64,000 nt of DNA, from assembly GCA_002110485.1 (NCBI GenBank), contig MOWL01000047.1, forward strand, positions 806,001 to 870,000, in the 5' to 3' direction. Positions 31,418 to 42,308 of the stretch are shown piece after piece. Position 1 is the first letter of the stretch; every line of letters begins with the position of its first letter. A program made the position numbers and the translations under genes. This DNA is from Emergomyces orientalis (Eukaryota; Ascomycota; Eurotiomycetes; Onygenales; Ajellomycetaceae). The notes below the pieces were generated by a model, which was given only the letters and a program-made list of their open reading frames with translations, did no database searches and was not told the DNA's origin.

Positions 31418-33883
31418 TTATGCAACTGGCCTTGTATCTTGCATGTCAACGAACTGGTTTTGCCACAGGTGGTAGTATCTCTGTCCCCTTTCCAACAGCT
31501 CGTTATGGGTCCCTCTCTCAATGATTGTGCCCTCTTGCAGTACGAGTATCTGGTTCGCTCTGACAATAGTGGATAGGCGGTGAGCAATTATAAACGTCGT
31601 TCTCTTCCTGCTCAGTTGTTTTAATGCGCTCTGAATTTCTGATTCAGTCTCCGTGTCAACAGCGCTAGTTGCCTCATCTAAGATTAGGATTGGCGGATCT
31701 TTCAAGAAAACTCGCGCAATAGCCAACCGTTGCAGCTCCCCGCCTGACAGTTTCACGCCCTGTTCTCCGACTCTGGTGTTGTAACCTTCGGGGAAAGTCA
31801 TAATATTGTCGTGGATAGCCGCCGCCCGGCAAGCATCGTAAATCTCCTCATCGGAGGCAGAAAGTCTGGCATATCTGAGGTTTTCCATGATTGATGTATT
31901 GAATAGAAGGGGATCCTGGGGTACCACCCCGATAGCGTCTCGTAGCGATCCTTGAGTTACATCACGAATGTCATGGCCGTCGATCTTGATGTAGCCAGAG
32001 GTAACATCGTAGAAACGGAGCAGAAGCTTCATGAGCGATGACTTTCCCGCTCCAGTGGTGCCGACTAATGCAATCGTCTCTCCGGGCGCGGCAGAGATAC
32101 TGACGTTCCGAATCGCAACTCGCTTGGAATCATAAGTAAAGCTGACGTGCTCAAACTCAACGGTGCCTTCTATTGGGCCGAGATCAGGGGCGCCCTCTTT
32201 GTCTGCGACAGTGGGTTTGGTCGTGAACAAGTCGAGTAGCCGCTCTGCATCGAGGAGGTCTGACATGAGATAGCGGTATTCGTGCGAGAGAAATTTGATG
32301 GGCCAAACGAGAAACTCCCAGTACTGAATCAAAAAGACAAAGTCTCCTGGAGAGGCGCGTCCCTCGTAGATTTCGTGGGTGACAAGGCACGCAAGGATGA
32401 AGAATGTCAACGGGATCAGAGCCTCTGTCAGCGCCTTGATGTAGGCATCTCGCCTGGACCAGTCCTTCTTTGCCACGAGATGGCCGTCCACAGCACAACC
32501 GAACCGAAAACCCTCGTGGTAAAACATGTTGAATGCTGACACCGTCTGCCAACCCTGCACGGCTTGGTGCATCACCCTAGCCTCCTCCCTCTGCGCCTTG
32601 TTCATGCGCCGACGGTTGTCAATGTTCCAGCTGGATGTTACCGCTTCGAGTGAGAGAAATGTGAGTGAGGCAAAGAGCATGCAAAGAGCGACGGACGAGT
32701 TGAACTTGAGGTAGAGGAAGACAAAAGCAATTAACATGTCGACGACCGTAGGAAAAATTTCTAGAATGGCCGTTTCGAGGACTCTGGTTAGCGCCCCCCC
32801 TTGCTCGATGGCCTTCATGACTTCCGCAGAGTCTCTGTCAGAGTGGAACTCCATCGCCAAACTCATGACGTGGTTGAAGGCGGCGTTTGTGAGCTGACGG
32901 TACGAAAATTGCTCGATTGGAATTTTTGAGAGCGATTCAATCAGGCCCACGCCAGATTCATCGTGTAACAGGCTCAAAATAAAGTAAGAAGTTAGGTCAG
33001 CGTACGGCACCTCCCGTGCGAAGAGCCTGTCAGTGACGATTCCAAGCTGGCGGGGAACTAAAATGTTCAGGAAACGGTTGGCAATCAGGCAAAGTACACA
33101 GGCCAAAAGACAGGCCTGGACTTTGAGATCTCTCTTGGGGATCAAGCAAGGCAAAAACACCTTAAAGTTGTTGAGGTACGTTTTCCAGCTGCCACTTTTA
33201 CGAAGCTGGCCAACCTGAGAGTCCTTACGGCCAATATCTTCATCACTAGAGTCTTCATCTGAATTCCAACCACTGTCGTCCTCACTGGCAGAAGAATCTT
33301 CCCCATTTATAGATCGACCAAATAGAGACTCCGTGCCATACGAAGCTGGGCTTGGCGCAGGTTCGCCAGTCGTGTTGTTGAGAAGGGGCGCCGTGTCTTC
33401 CTCTCGGTCAACTCTCCTCTCATGACTAGTGATGCAGTCCACGAGCAGGCCCGCAGCAATAATTAGCCGAATCGAGGCGATAATTAAGAATGCAATGTGT
33501 TCGACAGTCGCATCGTGATACGCTGCATTCAGGACAAGGAGGGGAATGGCAAAGACGAGTGTGATTAACGACAAACCAAGGATCTCAGTAACAAGAAAAT
33601 CCTTTCGCAAGGCCAGAGACCAAGCTAATGTGAAGAATACGGCGGAAACCAAGCGATCTTGGCTGACTTCATCGCGGTGGAGAGAAACGAGAACAATCTC
33701 GACAACATAAGATATAGCGACCAGACCTCGCCCAGCAAACCGGAGGACAGTTCTGCCGAAGACTGACGATCTGCGAGGTGATTTTTGGCCATAATTGAAA
33801 AGAAAGGACCCAAAGGCGAAGAGGAGTACTGTTGCCGTGGATATAACATACAGCCCCTTGAGGGCTCTTGAAACGTGAATCAT
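31418..33883 (-). CDS. hmt1: ABC half-transporter, Hmt1-type (vacuolar heavy-metal tolerance)
   Basis: Intronless 821-aa protein. There are about five predicted N-terminal hydrophobic helices (residues 1-150), as in Hmt1, then an acidic Ser/Asp-rich linker (SASEDDSGWNSDEDSSDEDI). A six-helix ABC transmembrane domain and one nucleotide-binding domain follow. NBD motifs are Walker A GTTGAGKSS (about residue 610), Q-loop VPQDPLLFN, signature LSGGELQR, Walker B ILILDEATSAVD and H-loop IIAHRLSTI. This ABCB half-transporter architecture with an extra N-terminal domain matches Schizosaccharomyces Hmt1, which moves phytochelatins or glutathione conjugates into the vacuole and works as a homodimer. 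Mitochondrial Atm1 proteins share the NBD but lack this N-terminal extension. The assignment is by architecture; substrate is inferred. Confidence 0.88.
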   Translation of the reverse strand: MIHVSRALKGLYVISTATVLLFAFGSFLFNYGQKSPRRSSVFGRTVLRFAGRGLVAISYVVEIVLVSLHRDEVSQDRLVSAVFFTLAWSLALRKDFLVTEILGLSLITLVFAIPLLVLNAAYHDATVEHIAFLIIASIRLIIAAGLLVDCITSHERRVDREEDTAPLLNNTTGEPAPSPASYGTESLFGRSINGEDSSASEDDSGWNSDEDSSDEDIGRKDSQVGQLRKSGSWKTYLNNFKVFLPCLIPKRDLKVQACLLACVLCLIANRFLNILVPRQLGIVTDRLFAREVPYADLTSYFILSLLHDESGVGLIESLSKIPIEQFSYRQLTNAAFNHVMSLAMEFHSDRDSAEVMKAIEQGGALTRVLETAILEIFPTVVDMLIAFVFLYLKFNSSVALCMLFASLTFLSLEAVTSSWNIDNRRRMNKAQREEARVMHQAVQGWQTVSAFNMFYHEGFRFGCAVDGHLVAKKDWSRRDAYIKALTEALIPLTFFILACLVTHEIYEGRASPGDFVFLIQYWEFLVWPIKFLSHEYRYLMSDLLDAERLLDLFTTKPTVADKEGAPDLGPIEGTVEFEHVSFTYDSKRVAIRNVSISAAPGETIALVGTTGAGKSSLMKLLLRFYDVTSGYIKIDGHDIRDVTQGSLRDAIGVVPQDPLLFNTSIMENLRYARLSASDEEIYDACRAAAIHDNIMTFPEGYNTRVGEQGVKLSGGELQRLAIARVFLKDPPILILDEATSAVDTETESEIQSALKQLSRKRTTFIIAHRLSTIVRANQILVLQEGTIIERGTHNELLERGQRYYHLWQNQFVDMQDTRPVA

Positions 33884-35223
33884 TTTTGCAGCTTTAATAA
33901 GTGCTAAAAGCGGCTAAAATAATTTTTTCTGAGCGACTTACTCCAGTTGGAATATATTCTTCTCATACCTTCAAATATGCCAGATCCGGTTTTTTCTTCA
34001 TTAATAACACAGTTTCACAACCAGTGAGTCACATTGACTGGAATCACTTTACCGAAAAACCATGGGTTTGAAAGGCCGTAATTTCGCGGCTGAAAAGGCG
34101 TGAAACTTATCTCTCTTGCCACAGCTTGAGGTTGCGGTGGTGGTTCAATGGGTGCCTTGCTTGATATGTTGTTACGACATACCTGAGGCACCTAGTAGTA
34201 CTCAGTGAGTCATTCTTCTCCAGCGTCCACCTGTAGATCGACCACCAAAGACCCCGAGGAAAAAGAAGTGGCTTTTAAGACGCCAGAGCGCCTTTGAATG
34301 GGAGACGCGATTTGAGGTCCTGGTGCACTTCGCTTCTTTATGTAGTTTGGTCTTTCTAGCTCCTGCTTGAACCCCACATCACGATAAAGCACATTTATAT
34401 CACATCAAAGAGCTGCACTCGACAAATAGATGACTGTGGCCTTGAGCCTCCCATTGATGACAAAAGAATTGTCGATGCAGAGTGTTTGACCATCAGTGCT
34501 GGCCATACAAGGAATGGCTTGGACGTCTACGGTTAGGTTAGTTTGTCTAGTCGAGGGAGATTAAATCTTGGCTCTTTAGGCAGCTAGTTGGAGTCGGAAG
34601 CTTGGACTTCAGATCACCGACAGCGCTGCAACGAAGTGACACTTCGCTACTGTTGCTGAATCGGCCGTAGAGTCAAAGACTCATGTATATACACAATCCG
34701 AGGTGACACCTTGAGTTGATCTCATAGGTGCTTTCAATTACTCGCATTTCGCAGCCCAGTTTTTTTAACGCGTATTTGCGCCAAGACAACATAGAACAAT
34801 TCGCCCCGCGACATACGCACAAGCTGCCCATCCTCCCTCTGTGCGATTTCCTTACCCTCTTTGGGCCCATAAGCTGCTGCAGCTACAGCGTAAACGGTAA
34901 TGACCAATCTAATCCAAGATGAACAACTGAGCTAGGAAGTCGAGTAGAAGGTTAATACGGTGATTCATCTACGCTTGTCGGCGACGAAAGCCACTAACAA
35001 ACGCTGGAAATATTAGGCCAACTTTGAATCGGTTTCTGGAAAACTACTACCTAGGTACCACGACACCACACCAACCCAACGAAACCTCAACTTGCTTAAT
35101 GTTATAGCTGTTCTTGGTCCGTAGAACAAGCAAGAGTTGAAAGTCGCTCAAAGTCAATGTTAATGAAACGCAGAGCTAGCTTCAAATTTTTATTCAAAAC
35201 ATCTTTCTGAAAGACTGAAGGTA
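33884..35223. other. intergenic, nothing recognised
   Basis: 1.34 kb between the ABC gene promoter and the 3' end of the receptor gene. Short frames only. Confidence 0.45.
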
Positions 35224-36824
35224 TTAAGATTCATGACCACGTGTGGCATTCTGCCGGCCATTTCGCACCTCTCTTTCTTCCGTCACATGGAATTCGGTGG
35301 AAACTACTATGTCCTGTGATTGTTGAGGCGCAGACGACGGCTCCGCATAAATATTTAAGTTTTGCAAATTCACATCTTTGAAGATCTGTTCCTTGCTCTC
35401 AGTGTGTGGTAGGGCGCTGGTTGCATGCTGATTTGAGCTGTTTGGTCCACGACGTTTACTACCCCTGTGGGAATTGTCATCGTACCCACCACCACCGATG
35501 CTTCGGAAACCAATGGGATGCTTGTATGGCGTGCGAGATGAAAAGACCGTGCTGCCAAGTAGCGGTTTGACCCACATCCGAGCAAGGGGAAGCATCATGG
35601 GAAGATTGGTGGTGATGACTGAGACGAAAGCTTCCCGGGTACCCCATCTGCCAGCAAGTTCTGCGCCATGAATCGGATCCTACGAATGCAGGGAGTTAAA
35701 AAATATTGCCTGGTTTGTGTAAAATGACATGCGAAGGACAGCACAGTGGGAACGCTGTGTACAGCACTGAGGCTTACCACTTCAACAAAAATAGTCTTCA
35801 AAGTAGCGCAAATGAGGACGAACACACCCGCACCGAGCACGATGGTGGCAGCAATCTTCTTTGCTAGTTTTAGTCTAGTACCCCAAAGCATTGGAAGGGG
35901 TATTATAATGAGGTAGATATCAGTGAGCACACTTGAGATGAAAGTGGCGAAGACAATCGGCCTGCCCACGGCACCCTGGCACACGTCTACAAGCAGGACA
36001 GTCAGCAATTGTGGGAACACTATAGAGGTAAATCGAACGAAGGAAAAACTCACTACCAGGGTTTGGATTGATCTGCCAGTAATTAGACAGCGGCCGACAT
36101 GCTGCATAAATTGTTACAACTGATGCGAGAAATGTTGAAGCGACGAGCCCAAACCCGACCCAGATGCGAACGATGAACCTCCTGCTAAGGCCCTCCTGTC
36201 AAGTACACTCAATTAACAAAAGGCCGAAAGTTTATGGGGCCAGAGATTTTCGTGGATCAGACATACCATGAGTCGGATGTAGAAAACAAGCACTGCCATC
36301 TTGAGCGTGCAAATCAAGCACGAGTAACAGGTCCAGCCTACCACCTGAATTTTGGAACCGAACACTCTAAGACAATCAGGTCGTAAATAACCATGGACTA
36401 TGCGCTGTAGCAACCTCAGAGCAGACATACCTGAGCCGGTATTCCTCGGAGTCGGGATTCAACGCAGCTCGCGCGGCATCTGTCATACCATTGTTTGCAA
36501 GACCTCGGCCGTGATTGACGGCGAAATATGCCAGCGTGGACTGTGTGGAGTAGAGCAACTGCAGAATTGTAATTGTGTGAGCAGAGCAGGCGAAGAAAAC
36601 TGGTTTTGAGAGAATGTCACCCAGGAGCCTTGGAGACGCACAATGGCAAGCCAGATGAGGAAGTCATCTGCTCGAAGGTCTTTGAAGCGTACGGCCTTGA
36701 CTCGAGCATATGTCCTGAGAACAGTTATGAGGACGCCGAACGCATATTGCGTCCATAATTCGACATTGAATTCGCGAACAGCCGCTGCGATAGCCGCTGC
36801 CACTGCAGCTTCGGAGTCGGTCAT
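35224..36824 (-). CDS. rhodopsin-like (PTH11-related) seven-helix membrane protein
   Basis: Exons (minus) are 36824-36642, 36558-36431, 36366-36267, 36195-36057, 35986-35778 and 35679-35224, giving 404 aa. Five introns of 60-98 nt have GT/AG ends and close in phase. The protein shows the fungal rhodopsin-domain layout: RTYARVKAVRFKDLRADDFLI after helix 1, VNHGRGLANNG in the first outer loop, a CTLKMAVLVFYIRLM helix, CRPLSNYWQINPNPDVCQG, LTDIYLIIIPLPMLWGTRL and TTNLPMMLPLARMWVKPLL. A Ser/Asn-rich cytoplasmic tail of about 110 residues ends it. Many fungi carry dozens of such receptors or integral membrane proteins, and most have no known ligand. It should sit in the plasma membrane. Confidence 0.85.
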
Positions 36825-37933
36825 CGGTTAAAAGAAAGATGCTCAATCAGTTGCTAGACTGAAGACGGTGAGGTGGGACGAAGCTATCCCATGACGATTC
36901 AACGAGTGCGATGCGCTTGTACTTGTATAGTGCCTTTGATGGATTTTGACCTCCTTACAGATACGTACCTGGGGTCAAAATCCACTGCAGGGATTATACC
37001 TGGCCCATTATGGGGTTAGAATTGAAACACGGCTGGGTTGCCTGATTCTACCCTGGGACGAGTGAGCATGCTGTAATTGAATGGAATTGCAGCTGCATTT
37101 TGTGTGAGCACTTAGAGTTAGCCATTTCAGCTACTGTGTATTATTCAATAAGCTTTCAGCAAGGGTCTTTTTCCAGATGGGGTGGGTGTGCCCTTTAACT
37201 GTGTCAATCGGGATTCTGTATTCTGTATTCTGTGGTTGTAGATGTTTATATATTTTATCACATTTACTCAATACACTGGGTCACTTGGCACGCCATAAAC
37301 AACTTACCTTAAAAGGTGCCAGGGCCACTGCCAGGCTCACTGCTCCGCTCCCTTGGGTGGGAATTCCAGAGGATCACCCGCTGGACGGCTCAACTTGGCG
37401 AACTACTCCCGTCGCTCACCAATCGCCGTGGCAGGCGAGATGCAAGTGCCAGGGATGAGTTGTTAGCCTGCAACGTGTCAGCCCATGCTCTGCTTCCCCG
37501 GCCTCTGTCATGTCGCGACAAGCGCAAAGTCGAACTACATCACGCGGTAGCCACCCGGACTGTGGGAAAACACGATGTAACTCTGACTTTCAGAGATGTT
37601 ATTTAAAAAGCCTTATTAATTTCTTTCTCGTCTGTTCTTTGCTCAAAAGATTAGCTCGGGTTAGCTTGAATAAGATGATTTGTATCTTTAAGCTTCAGCT
37701 AAAGATTATGAGAAAAGGAAAATTTGTAGAGGAGAACTTTCAACTAAGACTTTGGAGGAGAAGGACTTAAATTTCCGTAACTCCTCTAAGGTCAAGTCAA
37801 TTGTGAGAGCGAAGTTTTACAATCACCTCACGCAAGGCGCACAGTTATTCAGTCATTCCATCACCTTCTACTGTTGTTGTTTCCTACACTGCATCTGCAC
37901 CTCATATCCGTCTAGATACCCAGATACCAATAT
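36825..37933. other. divergent promoter region
   Basis: 1.1 kb between the receptor gene (minus) and the FAD-oxidase gene (plus). No supported coding region. Confidence 0.45.
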
Positions 37934-39620
37934 ATGTATCAACTCAGGCTGCAGATTACGGCTCTTGTCGCGTGGACAGCGGTTGCAGCCGGTTTGGACA
38001 TCGCTCTCTCCACCGAACCGGGCAGTTGGGACTTCACTCAACTTGCGCGCACTCTCTCACACACCGCCCAGCTCTATTTACCGGGGTCCGAGGGGTTCGA
38101 TTCCTCAGCGAAACGATGGTCCAATTTGCAAATGCCCGTCGCGAATGTTGTTGTTGTTCCTGGCACGGAAAATGATGTTGTCAAGACGGTAAGCATCTTC
38201 TTCGGTCACTGCGGTGCATGACAGCTAACTTGTCCCCTACGGTTCAGGTCAAGTTTGCAAATGAGAAAGGCCTGCCTTTCCTTGCGACAAATGGCTTTCA
38301 CGGGTCAATCACTACTCTCAGAAAGATGACCTATGGAATTGAGATCTACCTGAGCCAGCTGAAGAGCATCGAGATAGCTAGTGACGGGAAAACGGTCACA
38401 ATCGGCGGTGGAGTTCAGTCTAAGAGCGTCACGGACACGTTGTGGGCGGCAGGAAAACAAACAGGTCAGTAGTAATTTTCTAGGAGATGATGATGATTGT
38501 CATAAAATGGCCCTGATAGTTAAGTTTGACCATAGTTACCGGAACCTGTGAATGTGTAAGCTACCTAGGCCCCGCCCTTGGAGGTGGTCATGGGTGGCTC
38601 CAAGGTCATCACGGTCTCATTTCGGACCAGTTCGTTTCTATGAGGGTTGTCACGGCCGACGGCAGCTTGGTCACAGTGGACCATAACTCCGATGTCTTCT
38701 GGGCTATGAAGGGCGCCGGTCACAACTTTGGCATCGTAACTTCCGTTGTGTCTAAAATCTATGACATCAAAAATCGCAACTATGCGCTGGAGACGATCAT
38801 ATTCAATGGCGACAAGGTCGAGGCTGTTTACGAACTTGCCAATCAGATGTGGCTGACCAATGGAACCATGCCCGAAGATCTTAACAACTGGTCTTATTGG
38901 TTTTTTGATCCTACCATTGATGCGGAGAAGGTGAGTTCTAGAGCCCGTCGGTGTATTTGCAGTATTCTAACCCTAAGTTAGCCTGTGATCGCCATGTATC
39001 TCATTCAGGAAGGGGTGGACACCGTTGATACAGCATACTCGAAGCCCTTTCACGACCTTGGACCAATCATCAAACAACCTTCTTCAGGAACTTATCTGGA
39101 CCTGGCTAAGTGGACTGGCATCTCTCTTTCCGACACTCCCTGCCAGAAAACCGGAAACGCCAACCCACGCTTCCCCATCTACCTCAAATCATACAACACC
39201 ACTGCTCAGCGACTGGTATACGACCTTTTCACCCAGGCTACTACCAGCGCTTGCACTCCCTTTAGCAACTCGCTATTCATGTTTGAAGGGTACTCCACAC
39301 AGGGAGTAAAGGCGATCCCCGATGATTCCACGGCCTATGCATACCGTTCCGAGAACCTGCTCGTCGCACCACTCCTCACGTACACACCGAAAGGAAAACC
39401 ACTGGATGACCAAGCTTTTAAGCTTGGCAATCAGATTCGCCAAATACTCTATGAGGGAAGTGGACAAGCTAGTCTGAATACATATGTTAACTATGCCTAT
39501 GGTGATGAGACGCAAAAGGCATGGTATGGGGCGGATAAATGGCGGCAGGACCGCTTGCGTTCTTTAAAACAGAATTTTGACCCAGAGAGCAAGTTTAGCT
39601 TTTATGCACCAATTTTTTAG
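37934..39620 (+). CDS. secreted FAD-linked oxidoreductase (BBE-like)
   Basis: Exons are 37934-38188, 38248-38464, 38536-38930 and 38982-39620, giving 501 aa. Introns of 51-71 nt have GT/AG ends and phase closure. A signal-peptide-like N-terminus (LQITALVAWTAVAAG) is followed by the FAD_binding_4 (PCMH) domain. Its motifs include VVVVPGTENDVVK, FLATNGFHGS (the His matches the usual covalent-FAD site), VTGTCECVS (candidate second FAD-linked Cys) and LGGGHGWLQGHHGLISDQ. The C-terminal BBE segment NYAYGDETQKAWYGADKW runs to FDPESKFSFYAPI. The family oxidises sugars, alkaloids and other secondary-metabolite precursors. The substrate here is unknown, and no synthase gene is nearby to anchor a metabolite cluster. 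Confidence 0.9.
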
Positions 39621-40321
39621 ACGTAAAAAGCGGTAGTCAATGTTTCATATATAAACCATTCCCTCGCTTCTCGAATATAAATACCGCTGTAAAACTAGCT
39701 CCATGGATTCTCTAAGTTAGGTCTTGGCGGAGGGTTTTCACTAGCCAGAATGGTAAGAAAGGGGTGTGGGTGGCAATGAACTCCGTATTATGTATGTAAT
39801 TGTTGCTCTTCTAACTAACTAGGCGTGGAACCTCCATGCGTAGCAGATGCCCGCTATGACCAGTTTCTTACATAAATCTCTACTTTTGCAAATCTATCAG
39901 TAGAGATTCTGAATAAATAATAGATGTTTATGAGTCTAAAGAAAAAACTTCTAGAAGCTCGGGATTCTTCTGTGGAACACCTTAAAGTCAGTCTGAAATT
40001 CTGAATCTGCAGAATCACTCCTCTCAATAAAAGTACTATACTTTAACAGCCTACTAATTTAACCACTAAAATATTCAAAATTTCAGATGATCTGAGGCAG
40101 AGATATGACGCTGATCTAAATATTTCAGTTTAAATTCTTCGTGTGAAACAAAAGCTTGTGAAAGAGCTCTCTGTACAGGTTCTAATGCCCAAGTCTGAGC
40201 TTATTTATTCTTGCCCTAGTGCTTGAGGGCAGGTACAACGCGGCCGAGATAATTTAGAGAAAAAACTTTGAATCTCTGTTTAGTAAACTCAGCTTCTTTT
40301 GTGAAAGACACATTCATATAA
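39621..40321. other. convergent 3' region
   Basis: 700 bp between the FAD-oxidase and HET gene 3' ends, AT-rich toward 39900-40150. No gene seen. Confidence 0.45.
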
Positions 40322-41908
40322 TTAAACCAGCGTAATGTAGTGCTGTGGTATTTTAAGCTCATTTATACCTGCTTTGCTTTCGTAGACCGACTCATCCGCC
40401 CAACATTTATGGTTTCCCATCGCCTTACACAAGTTATCAGTGGCCTCTGGGTTACTCCGAAAGGTTCCAATTCGTCTAAATCTTCCGCTGACACGTCCAG
40501 GAACGGCTTGAAGAATAAGGCCCCGAGTCTCTAGGTGCTGGGGGATACTAGTGGATTCAGCCCAGCTAAGTCCGCACAAAGGAAGACAATACCAATGGCA
40601 GCAATCTAACTCTGATGCTTCCGAGTCAAAGCTGAGCCTGAAGTTTGCGTTCTCCAAATTGAGAAGTGTTGGTTTAGTACCTTTATTAGTTTGGACGCCG
40701 ATCAGAGGTCCAGTGCAGATTTTTAACTTCCCTGAAGCAACTTCTCCATACGAATCATGGCCTGCCAGAGTCAGGTCTATATTAATAACTTGTGAAAATA
40801 GTGTTATTTTTCTTCTGGTGTCACCACTAATGGTAACCAATTCGTTAGGGACAACCCTGCAGTCGAGTGATGCCCATGACCACGATGGTAGACTGCCCAG
40901 GTGCTGCAGAGGACGTTTTCTGCCATAGACTTCCCACAAAAGCTGAGTTTCTAATTCTCGCCTCCATAGACCAGCGATATACTCATCTCCAGTGTGGCTA
41001 TGGAGCCATTTTGCGACTCCAGATATTGCAGGTAATTTGTCCTTCTGGAAAGTTAATCTGCGAGTCGAGTAATGACGTACAGCAGCTATCCATATTTTGC
41101 TCGGGTCACTGCTCTCCATAAATCCCACGTTGCTATTCTGAACGTAGTGAGGGAGTGCATCCTGATACATCTCGCATGCAGCATTTTTCTCTACACTCCC
41201 AGTATAATTGCAGTTTTGTGAAGTGCACTGTCCTTACAGAAAGGAACCGCTCCTGGAAGGCCCAACCACGTTTATTTAGTGGACAACCTTGCATGCAGTA
41301 CCCATAAATGGTGGGGTCCACACAGGTAAATGTCCCTGATGTCAAATCGTTCCGGTGTTGAATGTGGTAACGCTGTGTTCGTTGCAATTCAGGGCGGCTG
41401 CGGTTGAAAAAGCAGCCCATTCTCCCATCAGATGCCCCCGACGCCGCGATATTGAGGGCTGAGCCGCCATAAACATCACACATTTTGGATGCTTCCTGGT
41501 GCCAGTCTTCAGAATCATTCTGTATGATACAGAGCGAGTCGATCCAGAGATATTGACATCCCAAAGTTCTGGTAATACGTAATGCATCTTTGAATGTCTT
41601 GCACAAACTGCCCTCCGTTATGCCAATGGCAAACTCTTTGATTTTCTCTCGAGTCAATTTGACGAGGTCGACACTTCCCCAACAATGACTCAAGGTAAAG
41701 TATACTGGCCGCTCGGTCAAATTTTTAGTCTCTACCACTCTTAACTGTTTGTTATAAACAGATAAAAGACCTGTTGGCAAGACTGTAATATTGGCGAGGT
41801 TGGAATTGCATACTGAATGCTTACTGGAGCATGATTGGAGCCACTGCTTCATGAGGACGAATGCTGCACTCGAACCCGTGGATGACTCAACAGGTATTTC
41901 CAACACTA

Positions 41909-41913
41909 CTCAG
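41909..41913. repeat. target-site duplication CTCAG, left copy
   Basis: CTCAG directly precedes the left LTR and recurs directly after the right LTR. Confidence 0.95.
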
Positions 41914-42242
41914 TATGAGAGATTTTTAAATGGTAGAATGTTCGCGTACGAATGAAAAAGTGAAGTTAAAAATTGAATTTTTTGGGCTCCCCTCCTCATA
42001 TCTACAGGTTTTCCACGGCTTTTTATAACCATGAATCTCTCGCTAGCTATATTACAAAATATGCCCATATAGGGGCATGTTACATACAATAATCAATAGT
42101 CTGTCATATACCAAATGAAATATCCAAATTAGGTGGAAACTAGGAGAAAAATAACGATAGTAGATGAAGTGGCGTATTTGGTGGAGATTTGAATGGTTCG
42201 ATGCATCCGTTTGGCGCTTGATTAATAATCAGGTGTTTGACA
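41914..42242 (-). repeat. 3' LTR of the copia element
   Basis: On the minus strand it runs TGTCAAACACC...TCTCTCATA. It matches the other LTR across 329 bp with one difference. Confidence 0.96.
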
Positions 42243-42254
42243 TACCCCCTCACC
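42243..42254 (-). other. polypurine tract
   Basis: The minus strand reads GGTGAGGGGGTA immediately before the 3' LTR, the expected plus-strand priming site. Confidence 0.8.
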
Positions 42255-42308
42255 AAATGAGCCGCATATAAGCAGTAGTATAAGGAAAAATGAATGAATG
42301 GTGATTTT

